From DSOI01 sp041394885 (GTDB taxonomy: Bacteria; Acidobacteriota; Terriglobia; Bryobacterales; Bryobacteraceae): DNA of 64,000 nt. The notes under the pieces are model-generated. The model was not told the origin of the DNA and did not search any database. It worked only from the letters and a program-made list of their open reading frames with translations. The stretch lies in contig JAWKHI010000015.1 of the NCBI GenBank assembly GCA_041394885.1, forward strand, positions 1-64,000, read 5' to 3'. A program made the position numbers and the translations under genes. Shown here piece after piece: positions 52,285 through 62,535 of this stretch (its first letter is position 1; every line of letters begins with the position of its first letter).

Positions 52285-53002
52285 ATGAATCCAGAAAAGC
52301 TGATCCGCGAAGCGAAGCTCGATGAGGCGGTGGATGCGCTGACGGCCTATTTGCGGGACAATCCGGGCGATGCGAAGAATCGGACGGTGCTGTTTGAACT
52401 GCTGTGTTTCAACGGCGACTATGACCGGGCGGAGAAGCATCTCAGCGTGCTGAGCCAAGGGACCAAGGAAACGCAGATCGGCGCGATCTCTATCACGGCG
52501 CGTTACATGCCGAGCGGCTGCGGCGGAAGATGTTCGAGGAAGAATCGCACCCGGGGCCGTTGCCGAGGGATCGGCGGCATTGAGCGGGAAGTTCAACGGC
52601 AAGCCGTTCGGCTCGATCTCGGACTTCGATCCACGGATCGGCGCGCGGCTGGAGGTGTTCGCCGCGGGGGACTACCTGTGGGTGCCGCTCGAGCACGTGC
52701 GTCTCATCGAGATGGAGGCGCCGAAGAAGCTGCGGGATCTGATGTGGGCTCCGGCGCGGCTGGTAACCGGCCCCGGATTCGGAGACCGGGAATTGGGCGA
52801 GGTATTGCTGCCGGCATTGGCGCCACTCACGTTCCTGCATCCGGAAGGGGCAGTGCGGATGGGCAAGGTGACCGAGTGGTGCGCCGATGAAGCGGGCAAT
52901 GAAAATCCGTATGGGCAAAAGATGCTCGACATCGATGGGGAAGAGATTCCGTTCCTCGAGATGAGGCGGCTGGAAATCGGGAATCCGGAGGCGAGCGAGT
53001 AG
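52285..53002 (+). pseudogene. tagJ: impE/tagJ-like T6SS accessory gene, split by two apparent one-base deletions
   Basis: The product is ImpE/TagJ-like, a TPR-type T6SS accessory that binds TssB. The first part (MNPEKLIREAKLDEAVDALT, FNGDYDRAEKHLSVLSQG) is in one frame to about 52484. A second frame reads LYHGALHAERLRRKMFEEESHPG to about 52554. A third carries ALSGKFNGKPFGSISDFD and YLWVPLEHVRLIEMEAPKKLRDLMW to the stop at 53002. Inserting one G near 52484 and one in the GGGG run at 52553-52556 restores a single frame of about 239 residues. Either the gene is decayed or the sequence has two errors. Both breaks lie in GC-rich context. Confidence 0.7.
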
Positions 53003-53009
53003 GAGCCAT

Positions 53010-54431
53010 ATGCCTTTGCGGGAGGGAATCCTCGATCCGATCTCGGAAGCCGAGCCGTGCGGGAAGGCGCTGGTCAATGACGCCACGTTCGAGCGGCTGA
53101 AAGATCTGCGCAAACCGAACGAGCAGGCCATCGAGGCGTTCTACGCGCCGAAGAGCGGAAGCGGTCCACGGATCATGACGGCGGATCTGTGGATGCCGCG
53201 TGAGATCAACCGGGTGATCGAGATCGCGGGGACGCTGCTGGCGACCAAGAGCAAAGACCTGCAGGTGGCGGTGTGGCTGGCCGAGGCGATGCTGTGGAAA
53301 GAGGGCCTGGGCGGATTTCGCGAGGGGCTCGACATGGTCCGCGAAATGCTGGAGCGGTATTGGGACACGCTGCATCCGCTGCCCGACGAAGGCGATCAAT
53401 ATTTGCGGATCCGCCATCTGGAGTGGATGGGGATGACGGAGAGCGTGAAAGAGTCGTCCCCGCCGTTGGCCCTGGGGTTCGTGCCGTTCACGCAGGGCGG
53501 GCTGACGTGGAATCAGTTCAAGGAGTCGCGCGACGTGCCCGGGGAGAAGGAATCCGGGAAGGCGGCTGAGAAGCGGAAAGCGGCGCTGGCGGATGGAAAG
53601 ACACCGCCGGAGGATTTCGAGGACGGGCTGGCGGCGACGCCCAAGGCGGTCTACAAGAAGTGGGCGGCGGAGGCGGAAGGATGTCTGCAGTCGCTGGCGG
53701 CACTGGACCAACTTTGCAGGGAGAAGTTCAGCGACGATCCGCCGGGGTTCCTGCGATTGCGGACCGGACTGGAGGAGTTGCAGAACGGATTGGCGATTTT
53801 GCTGCGGCGGAAGCTCGAGCAGGACCCGGATCCGCCGGAGATCGTGGAAGTGCCGGAAGCTCCGGCGGCCGAGGGCCCGGCGGGTGAAGATGGCGAGGCG
53901 CCGGCGAGCGGCGGCGCGGCGCTGTCGATGGGCGCGCAATTCGGCGACCTGACGGGGATCGAGCCGGGAAGCCGGGAAGAGGCGTTTTTCCGGATCGCGG
54001 CGGCGGCCAACTATTTGCGCCGGACGGATCCGGCCAATCCGGCATCGTATCTGGCGATGCGGGGTGTGCGCTGGGGAGAACTGTACGCGGCGGAAGGCGA
54101 AATTCCACCGGCATTGCTTTCGGCGCCGCCGACCGAGATCCGGACCAAGCTGCGGAATCTGGCGGCCCGCGCCGATTGGCGGGGCGTGCTGGATACGGCC
54201 GAAGGTGCAATGGCGATGGATTATGGCCGGGGCTGGCTGGACCTGCAGCGGTATGCGGTGCGGGCGTGCGAGGAGTTGGGGCACAAGCGGGCCGCGGCGG
54301 CGATCCGGTCTCTGATCAAGCGATTGTTGGCGGACTATCCGGCGCTCGGTTCGGCGACGCTGACCGATGATACGGGCGCGGCGAATCCGGAAACGGCGGC
54401 CTGGTTGAAGCAGATCCAGGAGGGTGGGTAG
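53010..54431 (+). CDS. tssA: T6SS protein TssA
   Basis: Protein of 473 residues with the ImpA/TssA N-terminal domain (about 5-150; PISEAEPCGKAL, KDLQVAVWLAEAMLWKEGLGGF, YWDTLHPLPDEGDQYLRI). A Glu/Ala-rich linker follows (about 285-315), then a helical C-terminal domain (VRACEELGHKRAAAAIRSLI). TssA caps and primes tail assembly at the baseplate. It starts 8 bases after impE. No signal peptide is seen. Confidence 0.92.
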   Translation: MPLREGILDPISEAEPCGKALVNDATFERLKDLRKPNEQAIEAFYAPKSGSGPRIMTADLWMPREINRVIEIAGTLLATKSKDLQVAVWLAEAMLWKEGLGGFREGLDMVREMLERYWDTLHPLPDEGDQYLRIRHLEWMGMTESVKESSPPLALGFVPFTQGGLTWNQFKESRDVPGEKESGKAAEKRKAALADGKTPPEDFEDGLAATPKAVYKKWAAEAEGCLQSLAALDQLCREKFSDDPPGFLRLRTGLEELQNGLAILLRRKLEQDPDPPEIVEVPEAPAAEGPAGEDGEAPASGGAALSMGAQFGDLTGIEPGSREEAFFRIAAAANYLRRTDPANPASYLAMRGVRWGELYAAEGEIPPALLSAPPTEIRTKLRNLAARADWRGVLDTAEGAMAMDYGRGWLDLQRYAVRACEELGHKRAAAAIRSLIKRLLADYPALGSATLTDDTGAANPETAAWLKQIQEGG

Positions 54432-54495
54432 GTGTTGGCGAGGCGGGCCGCGAGGCGCCGCGAGCTGACTTTTGCGCGATGGGCCGGGGGCGGGA

Positions 54496-54999
54496 ATGGC
54501 TAAGTTTTCGGGAACGTCGACGGTGAGCCGGGACCTGCGGGCGCAGGCGTCGGTGCTCGACCGTTTGCTCGACGATGCTCCGGGCAACACGCGGGATGCG
54601 GTGATCAGCCGGGCACAGTCCCTGCAGAACTTTCGCGCGGCGGTGCGGCGCGATCTGGAAGCGCTATTGAACACGCGGTGCACGGTTCCGGACATGCCGC
54701 CGGATATGGAAGAGGTCGGCAACTCGGTGTACACGTACGGTCTTCCAGACCTGTCGTCGTTCACGGCGGGATCGGCGCAGGACCGGGCGAAGTTGATGCA
54801 GGCGGTGCGAGTGGCGATCGAGCGGTTCGAACCGCGCCTGGCGAACGTCGAGGTGGAGGCCGGTGACGAGACAGCCACGAAGCTGGAACTGCGATTCTCG
54901 ATTTCGGCGCTGCTGCTGAGCGAGCCGGTGGCCGAGCAGGTGGTGTTCGACACGATTCTCGAGTCCATGCACGGACGGTATCAGGTGCGGAGCGACTGA
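54496..54999 (+). CDS. tssE: T6SS baseplate subunit TssE
   Basis: Gp25-like baseplate protein of 167 residues. The core has RDAVISRAQSLQNFRAAVRRDLEALLNTR, where the LEALLNTR stretch is the family signature, followed by VGNSVYTYGLPDLSSF and a final strand that completes the wedge. The start is ATG 54496 after GGGGGCGGGA, and a longer frame adds only an implausible eight residues. It precedes tssF by 6 bases. Confidence 0.93.
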   Translation: MAKFSGTSTVSRDLRAQASVLDRLLDDAPGNTRDAVISRAQSLQNFRAAVRRDLEALLNTRCTVPDMPPDMEEVGNSVYTYGLPDLSSFTAGSAQDRAKLMQAVRVAIERFEPRLANVEVEAGDETATKLELRFSISALLLSEPVAEQVVFDTILESMHGRYQVRSD

Positions 55000-55005
55000 T
55001 TCAGA

Positions 55006-56859
55006 ATGCGGGACGAACTCCTCAACTACTACCGCGACGAGTTGGCGTATCTGCGCAAGCTGGGCGCCGAGTTCAAGGCGAAGTATCCGAAAGTGGCGGA
55101 CCGGCTGCTACTCGATGAAAACGAGAGCAAGGATCCGCACGTGGAGCGGCTGCTCGAAGGGTTTGCGTTTCTGGCGGCGCGGGTACACCGGAAGATCGAC
55201 GACGATTTTCCGGAGATCACCGACGCCATGCTCAACGTGGTGTACCCGCACTACCTGCGGCCTTGGCCGTCTTGTTCGATCGTGGAGTTCGTCCTATCGC
55301 CGATGCAAAACAAGTTGACGTCGGGGTACGAGATTCCGCGGGAATCGGTATTGTACGCGCGGAGCGCGCACGGAGTGACGTGCCGTTTCCGGACCTGTTT
55401 CGATACGACGCTGTGGCCGGTGGAGGTGTCGGCGGCGGGCTGGTACACGCCGGATCGCCTGGACCCGCCGGTGCGCAGCGGGGGGGCGGCGGCGGTGATC
55501 CGGTTGGAGTTGAGCTGCCAGCCGGACGTGCAGTTCCCGAAGCTGGAGATGGACCGTCTGCGGTTCTATCTGAACGGCTCCGACGAATTGCCGGCGGCGG
55601 TCTATGAGCTGCTGCTGAACAACTGCACGCAGATCCTGTTGCGGGATCCGGGGGACCACCGCCGCGCTCCGGTGCGGCTGAGCCCGTCCCGGATCGAGGC
55701 GGGCGGGTTTGGGGAAGACGAGGCTCTGCTGCCCTATCCGAAGCGTTCTTTCGACGGGTACCGCCTGCTGCGTGAATACTTCGCGTTTCCGCAGAAATTC
55801 TTGTTCTTGGATTTGACGGGCCTGGACGCGGCGCTGGCGACGTTCGAATCGAAGGTGGAGATCCTGTTTTTCGTGTCGCCTTTCGAGCGGGCGGACCGGA
55901 CACAGATGTTCGAGACGGGCGTGAACGAGCGGCTGTTCCGGTTGGCGGCGACGCCGGCGGTGAATCTGTTCCCGCAAGTGGGCGAGCCGATCCTGCTATC
56001 GCGGACGCGGCACGAGTACCGGGTAGTGCCGGACGCGCGGCGGCAGCAGTCGATGGATATTTTTTCGGTGGAATCGGTGGTGACGGCGAATCCGGGATCG
56101 GACAATGTGGTGGAGTTCGAGCCGTTATACTCGGTGCGTCACGCCGACCATCATCAGCGGAAAACGTTCTGGTACGCGACGCGAAGGCCGACGCCGTGGC
56201 GGAGCGATGGAAGCTCGGAGACGTATTTGTCGCTGGTGGACTTGTCGGGAAGCCCGATGGTTCCCGATGCCGATGCGGTGACGTGCCGTCTGACCTGCAC
56301 CAACCGGGATCTGCCGTCGAAGCTGCCGTTCGCGGGCGACGACGACGATTTCGAGCTGGAAGGCGGCGGGCCGATCCAGGGAGTGCGCGCGCTGGTGCGC
56401 CCGACCAAGTGGGTTCCGCCACCGGGCGGCATGGCGGCGTTTTGGCGATTGATCTCGCATCTATCGCTGAATCATTTGTCGCTAGCGGGCGAGGGCGGCG
56501 GAGCGCCGGCAAAGAACAAGGAAGCGCTGCAGGAACTGCTGCGGCTGTACGAATCGTCGAGCGGAGACCACGCCGACCGGCAGATCAATGGGATCCAGGG
56601 GCTGTCGAGCGCGCCCAAGTTCGCGCGGGTGGCGTCGGACCACGGGATCAGCTTCGCGCGCGGCATGCAGATCGATCTCGAATTGAACGAGGAAAATTTC
56701 GTAGGCGCTGGAGTGTATCTGTTCAGCAATGTACTGGACCGGTTCTTCGGGATGTACACCTCGATCAACAGTTTCACGCAGCTTAGCGTCCGGACACAGC
56801 AAAGGAAGGAGGTCCTACGCCGATGGGCACCCCGATCGGGCCGCAGGGTCCTGGTGTAG
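55006..56859 (+). CDS. tssF: T6SS baseplate subunit TssF
   Basis: Baseplate wedge protein of 617 residues. It begins MRDELLNYYRDELAYLRKLG, the TssF family start, followed by FAFLAARVHRKIDDDFPEIT, LNVVYPHYLRPWPSCSIVEF and the later SLNHLSL region near residue 490. Its last 37 bases overlap tssG, showing coupling. The length is normal. Confidence 0.95.
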   Translation: MRDELLNYYRDELAYLRKLGAEFKAKYPKVADRLLLDENESKDPHVERLLEGFAFLAARVHRKIDDDFPEITDAMLNVVYPHYLRPWPSCSIVEFVLSPMQNKLTSGYEIPRESVLYARSAHGVTCRFRTCFDTTLWPVEVSAAGWYTPDRLDPPVRSGGAAAVIRLELSCQPDVQFPKLEMDRLRFYLNGSDELPAAVYELLLNNCTQILLRDPGDHRRAPVRLSPSRIEAGGFGEDEALLPYPKRSFDGYRLLREYFAFPQKFLFLDLTGLDAALATFESKVEILFFVSPFERADRTQMFETGVNERLFRLAATPAVNLFPQVGEPILLSRTRHEYRVVPDARRQQSMDIFSVESVVTANPGSDNVVEFEPLYSVRHADHHQRKTFWYATRRPTPWRSDGSSETYLSLVDLSGSPMVPDADAVTCRLTCTNRDLPSKLPFAGDDDDFELEGGGPIQGVRALVRPTKWVPPPGGMAAFWRLISHLSLNHLSLAGEGGGAPAKNKEALQELLRLYESSSGDHADRQINGIQGLSSAPKFARVASDHGISFARGMQIDLELNEENFVGAGVYLFSNVLDRFFGMYTSINSFTQLSVRTQQRKEVLRRWAPRSGRRVLV

Positions 56860-57947
56860 ACGACAACTCCTTGCCCGAGAGCACGGGAGTACAAGCGGAG
56901 CTGCAGGCGGTGGAGCGGCCGCGTCCGGCCGCGGACCATCCGCGAGAGGCCTTTGACGACCGGATGGCGGAACTGGCGCGGCGTCTGCGGAACGATCCAT
57001 GGGCGTTCGAGTTTTTCGAAGCGGTTTGGGCGTTGGAGGAGATCTTCCCCAATCGCAGCAAGGTGGGCACGTTCGGCGATCCAGCGAAGGAGGCGGTGCG
57101 CTTCGGGATGAACCCGTCGCTGGGATTTCCGCCGAGCGACATCCAGGCGCTGCAGGCGGGCGAGGGTCCGTGGCGCATGACGGTGAACGTGTTGGGTCTG
57201 ACGGGAAGTTCCGGCGTGCTGCCGCACTTCTACAGCGAACTGGTGGCGGAGCGGGACCGGAAGAAAGACGGGACGCTACGCGATTTTTTGGATCTGTTCC
57301 ATCACCGGCTGCTGTCGTTGTTCTACCGGGCGTGGAAGAAGCCGCGATTGCCGGTGCGGTATTCCGACGCGCGGATGACGGCGTACATGGAGAGCCTGGT
57401 GGGGCTGAATTCGCCGTCGCTGCGGGACCGCCAGAACGTGGACGACGACACGATGCTCTACTATGCCGGACTGCTGGGACCGGAGAGCCGCTCGGCGGTG
57501 GCGCTGGAGCAGATGATCGGGGATTACTTTGGAGTTGCGGCGGAAGTGATACAGTTCGTGGGGGCGTGGTATGAGCTGGCTCCGAACGAGATGTGCCGGT
57601 TCGAGAACGAGTTCGACGAATCGGCGGAACTGGGATCGGGGACGGTGGTGGGCGATGCGGTGTGGGATCAGCAGTCGCGGGTGCGTGTGCGGCTGGGTCC
57701 GCTGACGATGGAGCAATACCGGCAATTCCTGCCTGGGGAGACCGGATATGAGCGGCTGCGGACGATCACGCGATTTTTTTCGCGGGATCAGTACGATTTC
57801 GAGTTGCAGCTGGTGCTGCGCCGGGACGATGTTCCGCAGTGCGAATTGGAAGACAACGACTCGATCCAGCTCGGCTGGACGACGTGGATGAAAGTGAAAC
57901 CCGAGTTCTCGCGGCATCCCGACGATACCGTGATGATGCTGCAGTGA
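56823..57947 (+). CDS. tssG: T6SS baseplate subunit TssG
   Basis: Baseplate protein of 374 residues, partner of TssF. Characteristic parts are LRNDPWAFEFFEAVWALEEIF, VRFGMNPSLGFPPSDI and VNVLGLTGSSGVLPHFYSEL, then FLDLFHHRLLSLFYRAWKK. The first 50 residues are Pro/Glu-rich and variable, so the start (ATG 56823, inside tssF) is likely but not certain. clpV follows after 22 bases. Confidence 0.93.
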   Translation: MGTPIGPQGPGVDDNSLPESTGVQAELQAVERPRPAADHPREAFDDRMAELARRLRNDPWAFEFFEAVWALEEIFPNRSKVGTFGDPAKEAVRFGMNPSLGFPPSDIQALQAGEGPWRMTVNVLGLTGSSGVLPHFYSELVAERDRKKDGTLRDFLDLFHHRLLSLFYRAWKKPRLPVRYSDARMTAYMESLVGLNSPSLRDRQNVDDDTMLYYAGLLGPESRSAVALEQMIGDYFGVAAEVIQFVGAWYELAPNEMCRFENEFDESAELGSGTVVGDAVWDQQSRVRVRLGPLTMEQYRQFLPGETGYERLRTITRFFSRDQYDFELQLVLRRDDVPQCELEDNDSIQLGWTTWMKVKPEFSRHPDDTVMMLQ

Positions 57948-57969
57948 AAGACCAAAGGAGATCTGCGAA

Positions 57970-60603
57970 ATGTCCGTCAGTTTGAAAAGCCTGATCGGGA
58001 AGCTGAACGAGGAAACGCGAACGGCTTTGAACGGCGCGGCGGCGCTGTGTATGTCGCGGCGTCAGTATGACGTCGAAGTGGAGCATTACCTGTCCAAGCT
58101 GAAGGACGAAACGGATGGGGATTTTCAGGCGATCGCGCGGTATTTCGAGATCGACATGTCGCGACTGGCCGGGGATCTGGGGCGGAGTCTGGACAAGCTG
58201 AAGACGGGCAATGCGCGGACGCCGGAGCTATCGCCGTCGCTCGTGAAGATGCTGATCGAGGCATGGTCGCTCGGGTCATTGAACTTCGGGGCGGGGCAGA
58301 TCCGTAGCGGGTTCACGATCCTGGCGCTGGCGGTGACTCCGGAGTTGAACCGGATGATGAATGGGATCACGAAGGAGTGGGCGAAGATCAACCCGGAGAC
58401 GCTAAAGTCCAATTTCGCGTCGCTGGTGGCCAACTCGGGCGAGGTGGCGGCGGCGGCGGGGATTGACGCGGGTGGCGGCGAGGGAGCGGCGGGCGGCCCG
58501 GGAGCGGCGGCGGCGAACTCGAAAACGCCGTTTCTCGATCAATACACGGTGAACCTGACCGAGAATGCGCGCATCGGGAAGATCGATCCGGTGCTGGCGC
58601 GCGATTTCGAGATCCGGCAGATCATCGACATCCTGACGCGGCGGCGGCAGAACAATCCGATTCTGGTGGGCGAAGCTGGCGTGGGCAAGACGGCCGTGGT
58701 GGAAGGCTTCGCGATGCGAGTGGCGCAGGGCGACGTACCGGGGCCGCTGAAGAACGTGATGGTGCGGACGCTCGACCTGGCGCTGCTGCAGGCTGGGGCG
58801 GGGGTGAAGGGCGAGTTCGAGAACCGGCTGAAGGGGCTGATCGAGGAGGTGAAGCGCTCAGAGATTCCGATCATCCTGTTCATCGACGAGGCGCACACGA
58901 TGATCGGGGCCGGGGGCCAAGCGGGGCAGAACGACGCGGCGAACCTGCTGAAGCCGGCGCTGGCGCGCGGTGAGATGCGGACGATTGCGGCGACGACGTG
59001 GAGCGAGTACAAGAAGTACTTCGAAAAGGATCCGGCGTTAGCGCGGCGGTTCCAGCCGGTGAAGGTGGGCGAGCCGAGCGAGGAGCAATGCGCGCTGATG
59101 CTGCGGGGGGTGGTGAGTTCGCTCGAGAATCACCACAAGGTCCGAATTTTGGATGAAGGCGTGGCGGCGGCGGTGCGGCTGTCGCATCGCTACATCGCGG
59201 ACCGGCAGTTGCCGGACAAAGCGGTGAGCGTGTTGGATACGGCGTGCGCGCGTCTGGCGCTGGGACAGGCGGCGACGCCTCCGGCGATCGAAGACGCGGT
59301 GCGGACGCTCGAGGATTTGGCGGTGCAGAAACGCGTGCTCGACCGGGAAGCGGCGGTGGGCGCCGATCACACCGAGCGGCTGGAGCAGATCGCGGCGAAG
59401 CAGAAAAAAGTAGAAGACGAATTGGCGGCGCTGCGTGGGCGTTGGGAGCAGGAGCGCGGCCTGGTGGAAAAGATCCGCGAGATCCGCGGGAAGCTCGAGA
59501 CGGGAGACGCGGCCGATGCGGCGGAACTGCGCGCCGAATTGGACAAGCTGAATCAGGAACTGGAAACGCTGCAGGGCGAACAGCCGCTGATCAACGTCTG
59601 CGTGGATGCGCAGGTGGTGGGCGAGGTGATTTCGGGCTGGACGGGCATTCCGGTGGGCAAGATGCTGAAGGACGAAATCGGCGTGGTGCTCGAGTTGGAG
59701 AAACACTTGAACGCGCGGGTGATCGGGCAGTCCCACGCGCTCGAATCGATCAGCCAGCGGATCCGCACGTCGCGCGCGAGCCTGGACGATCCGATCAAGC
59801 CGGTGGGCGTGTTCCTGTTGGTGGGCCCGTCGGGGGTGGGCAAGACGGAGACGGCGCTGGCGTTGTCGGACCTGATGTACGGCGGCGAGCGGAACATGAT
59901 TTCGATCAACATGTCGGAATTTCAGGAAGCGCATACGGTGTCGACGCTGAAGGGATCGCCTCCCGGGTATGTGGGTTACGGCGAGGGCGGAGTGTTGACC
60001 GAGGCGGTGCGGAGGAAGCCGTACTCGGTGGTGCTGCTCGATGAAGTGGAGAAGGCGCATCCGGACGTATTGGAGCTGTTTTTCCAGGTGTTCGATAAGG
60101 GGCAGATGGAAGACGGCGAAGGCCGTGAGATCGACTTCAAGAACACGATCATCATTTTGACATCGAACGCGTCCACCGAGACGATTATGAAGCTGACGGC
60201 GGATCCGGAGACGATGCCGAGCGCGGAGGGTCTGGCGAAGACGATCAAGCCTGAGCTCGATAAGGTGTTCAAGCCGGCGTTTCTCGGGCGGCTGGTAGTG
60301 ATCCCGTACTATCCGGTGCGGGACGAGAACTTGAAGCAGATCATCCGGCTGAAGCTCGGCAAGATCAAGCGGCGTTTGATGGAGAACCACCGTGTGGAGC
60401 TGACGTGGACCGATGCGGTGGTGGATCAGGTGGCGGCGCGATGCACGGAAGTGGAAAGCGGAGCGCGGAACGTGGATAACATCCTGACGAACACGATGCT
60501 GCCGGCGATGTCGCGTCAATTGCTGACGGCGATGGCGGAGGGGATCAGCGTGAGCGCGGTGAAGGTGGACGTGGACGAAAGCGGCAGTTTCATCTACGGG
60601 TGA
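57970..60603 (+). CDS. clpV: T6SS sheath-recycling ATPase ClpV (TssH)
   Basis: AAA+ ATPase of 877 residues that disassembles contracted sheath. The N-terminal Clp-N domain (about 1-150) is followed by AAA1 with Walker A GEAGVGKT near 234 and the Walker B motif LFIDEAH. A middle coiled-coil domain (about 430-530) comes next, then AAA2 with Walker A GPSGVGKT near 618, VVLLDEVEKAH and the arginine-finger region NMLPAMSR-like end. All ATPase motifs are intact. It lies between tssG and vgrG. Confidence 0.95.
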   Translation: MSVSLKSLIGKLNEETRTALNGAAALCMSRRQYDVEVEHYLSKLKDETDGDFQAIARYFEIDMSRLAGDLGRSLDKLKTGNARTPELSPSLVKMLIEAWSLGSLNFGAGQIRSGFTILALAVTPELNRMMNGITKEWAKINPETLKSNFASLVANSGEVAAAAGIDAGGGEGAAGGPGAAAANSKTPFLDQYTVNLTENARIGKIDPVLARDFEIRQIIDILTRRRQNNPILVGEAGVGKTAVVEGFAMRVAQGDVPGPLKNVMVRTLDLALLQAGAGVKGEFENRLKGLIEEVKRSEIPIILFIDEAHTMIGAGGQAGQNDAANLLKPALARGEMRTIAATTWSEYKKYFEKDPALARRFQPVKVGEPSEEQCALMLRGVVSSLENHHKVRILDEGVAAAVRLSHRYIADRQLPDKAVSVLDTACARLALGQAATPPAIEDAVRTLEDLAVQKRVLDREAAVGADHTERLEQIAAKQKKVEDELAALRGRWEQERGLVEKIREIRGKLETGDAADAAELRAELDKLNQELETLQGEQPLINVCVDAQVVGEVISGWTGIPVGKMLKDEIGVVLELEKHLNARVIGQSHALESISQRIRTSRASLDDPIKPVGVFLLVGPSGVGKTETALALSDLMYGGERNMISINMSEFQEAHTVSTLKGSPPGYVGYGEGGVLTEAVRRKPYSVVLLDEVEKAHPDVLELFFQVFDKGQMEDGEGREIDFKNTIIILTSNASTETIMKLTADPETMPSAEGLAKTIKPELDKVFKPAFLGRLVVIPYYPVRDENLKQIIRLKLGKIKRRLMENHRVELTWTDAVVDQVAARCTEVESGARNVDNILTNTMLPAMSRQLLTAMAEGISVSAVKVDVDESGSFIYG

Positions 60604-60629
60604 AGCGGACCAAATAAGGAGGCCGGGTC

Positions 60630-62525
60630 ATGATACACACGCAGAAGGGCCGGATGCTGGCCATTCATACGCCTCTCGGCGAAGACGTGATGCTGCTGCT
60701 GCACTTCACGTGCGCGGAACGGATCTCGGATCTATTCACGATCAAAGCGCACGTGATGGTTGAAAAAGAAAATGCGGCGAAGGTGAAGGCGGACGCAATC
60801 GTGGGCAAGGCGGTAGCAATCACGATGGAGGTGGAGAAGGGGAAGACGCGCTTCTTTCACGGCATCGTGCGGCGTCTGGTGCAGAGCGGGCGGGAAGAAC
60901 AGTCTGACCTGTACCGGTTGGAGATCGTGCCGACGTTCTGGCGGCTGACGGCGCGGCACAACTGCCGGATTTTCCAGAAGAAGACGATTCCGGAGATCGT
61001 GGAGACGGTGTTCCAGGAAGCCGGGATGTCGAAGTTCACCTTCAGCCTGCAGAAGCCGCATCTGGCATGGGATTACTGCGTGCAGTACCGGGAGTCCGAC
61101 TGGCAGTTCGTGAACCGGCTGTGCGAGCAGGAGGGGATCTACTTTTTCTTCGCGCACGATCAGTCCGGGCATGAGATGATCCTTTCGGACAATCCGAACG
61201 GGCACAAGGACTGTCCTTTCGAAACGAAGCTCGAGTACATTCCGGAGGCGGGCAAGAAGGGGCACATCATTTCCTGGGAGACGAGTGAGGAATTGAGACC
61301 GGGGGCGTTCTCGCAACGGGATCACAATTTTCAGCTTCCGTCGAAGATGTTGGATGTGATGGAGGTGTCCACGGTGCAGATCGGGGACAACTCCAACCTC
61401 GAGATCTACGACTACCCGGGCGAGTATGCGCAACTTTTCCAGGAGCCCGAAGCGCGTCTGGGCGATGTAGAGAAAGAAGGCGAGCGGATCGTTCGCATAC
61501 GGATGGAGCAGGAAGAGGCGGCTCACAATGTATCGGCGGGATCGACGCAGTTCGGCGTGCTGGTGTCGGGCCACACCTTCGAACTGCAGAAGCACTTCAA
61601 CAAAGCCCTGAACGCGAAGTACGTAGTGACGTCGGTGCAACACACGGCGGAACAGACGCCAACCTACGACGCCGATACGAAGGTGCCCCGGCCCTACGCG
61701 GCGAATTTCACGTGCATACCGCACAAGATCCCGTTCCGGCCGGCGCGGCGAACGCCGAAGCCCTTTGTGCGGGGTCCGCAAACGGCGGTGGTGGTGGGAC
61801 CTCCCGGAGAGGAGATCTTCGTCGACAAGTTCGGCCGTGTGAAAGTCCAGTTTTTCTGGGACCGGCTGGGCAACGGCGACGACAAGAGCACGTGTTTCAT
61901 CCGTGTGGCGACGCCATGGGCGGGGCAGCAGTGGGGCATGGTGCACATTCCACGCGTGGGGCAAGAGGTGGTGGTGGACTTCCTCGAGGGCGATCCGGAT
62001 CAGCCGCTGATCACCAACAGTGTCTACAACGCCGACAACCTGCCGCCCTACGATCTGCCGGCCAACAAGACCCAGAGCGGGGTGAAGACGCGGAGTTCGA
62101 AAGGGGGCAGCGGAGCCAACTTCAACGAGATCCGGTTCGAGGATAAAAAGGGCAAGGAAGAGATTCACGTCCACGCGGAGCGGAATCTGTCAACGACGGT
62201 GGAGGCGAGCGAGAGCCGGAGCGTGGGCGGATCGCGGTCGACGACGATCCACAAGGACGATAAGTTGACTGTGGAAGAAGGCAATTACGAAGTCAAGGTG
62301 CTGAAGAAGGACCACACCTTCATGGTGGCGATGGGCAACCACCAAACGACGGTGACCAAGGGAAACACGGAACGCAAGACGCCTCTTGGGAAGGAAGACG
62401 TGATGGCCAAGGAAGTGCAGATCCTTGCGCTGACGGGCATCAAGATCATTTGCGGGGCGAGCAGCATCAACATGACGCCGGCTTCGATCACGATCACCAG
62501 CCCGGTGATCAAGCTGAACTGCTAG
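60630..62525 (+). CDS. vgrG: T6SS spike protein VgrG (TssI)
   Basis: Spike trimer subunit of 631 residues. The N-terminal gp27-like region has the LFTIKAHVMVEKENAAK stretch and FFHGIVRRLVQSGREEQ. The gp5-like OB domain has GPPGEEIFVDKFGRVKVQFFWDR, HIPRVGQEVVVDFLEGDPDQPLI and the NADNLPPYDLPANKTQ end. The C-terminal beta-helix is made of repeats (SESRSVGGSRST, then IKIICGASSINMTPASITI). No extra effector domain is fused. The spike tip is provided by the PAAR protein encoded 10 bases downstream. Confidence 0.95.
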   Translation: MIHTQKGRMLAIHTPLGEDVMLLLHFTCAERISDLFTIKAHVMVEKENAAKVKADAIVGKAVAITMEVEKGKTRFFHGIVRRLVQSGREEQSDLYRLEIVPTFWRLTARHNCRIFQKKTIPEIVETVFQEAGMSKFTFSLQKPHLAWDYCVQYRESDWQFVNRLCEQEGIYFFFAHDQSGHEMILSDNPNGHKDCPFETKLEYIPEAGKKGHIISWETSEELRPGAFSQRDHNFQLPSKMLDVMEVSTVQIGDNSNLEIYDYPGEYAQLFQEPEARLGDVEKEGERIVRIRMEQEEAAHNVSAGSTQFGVLVSGHTFELQKHFNKALNAKYVVTSVQHTAEQTPTYDADTKVPRPYAANFTCIPHKIPFRPARRTPKPFVRGPQTAVVVGPPGEEIFVDKFGRVKVQFFWDRLGNGDDKSTCFIRVATPWAGQQWGMVHIPRVGQEVVVDFLEGDPDQPLITNSVYNADNLPPYDLPANKTQSGVKTRSSKGGSGANFNEIRFEDKKGKEEIHVHAERNLSTTVEASESRSVGGSRSTTIHKDDKLTVEEGNYEVKVLKKDHTFMVAMGNHQTTVTKGNTERKTPLGKEDVMAKEVQILALTGIKIICGASSINMTPASITITSPVIKLNC

Positions 62526-62535
62526 GGAGGCACCG

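Noticed and set aside
52827..54968. A 713-codon frame opposite tssA
   Set aside because: Antisense artefact, spanning gene boundaries of the real strand.
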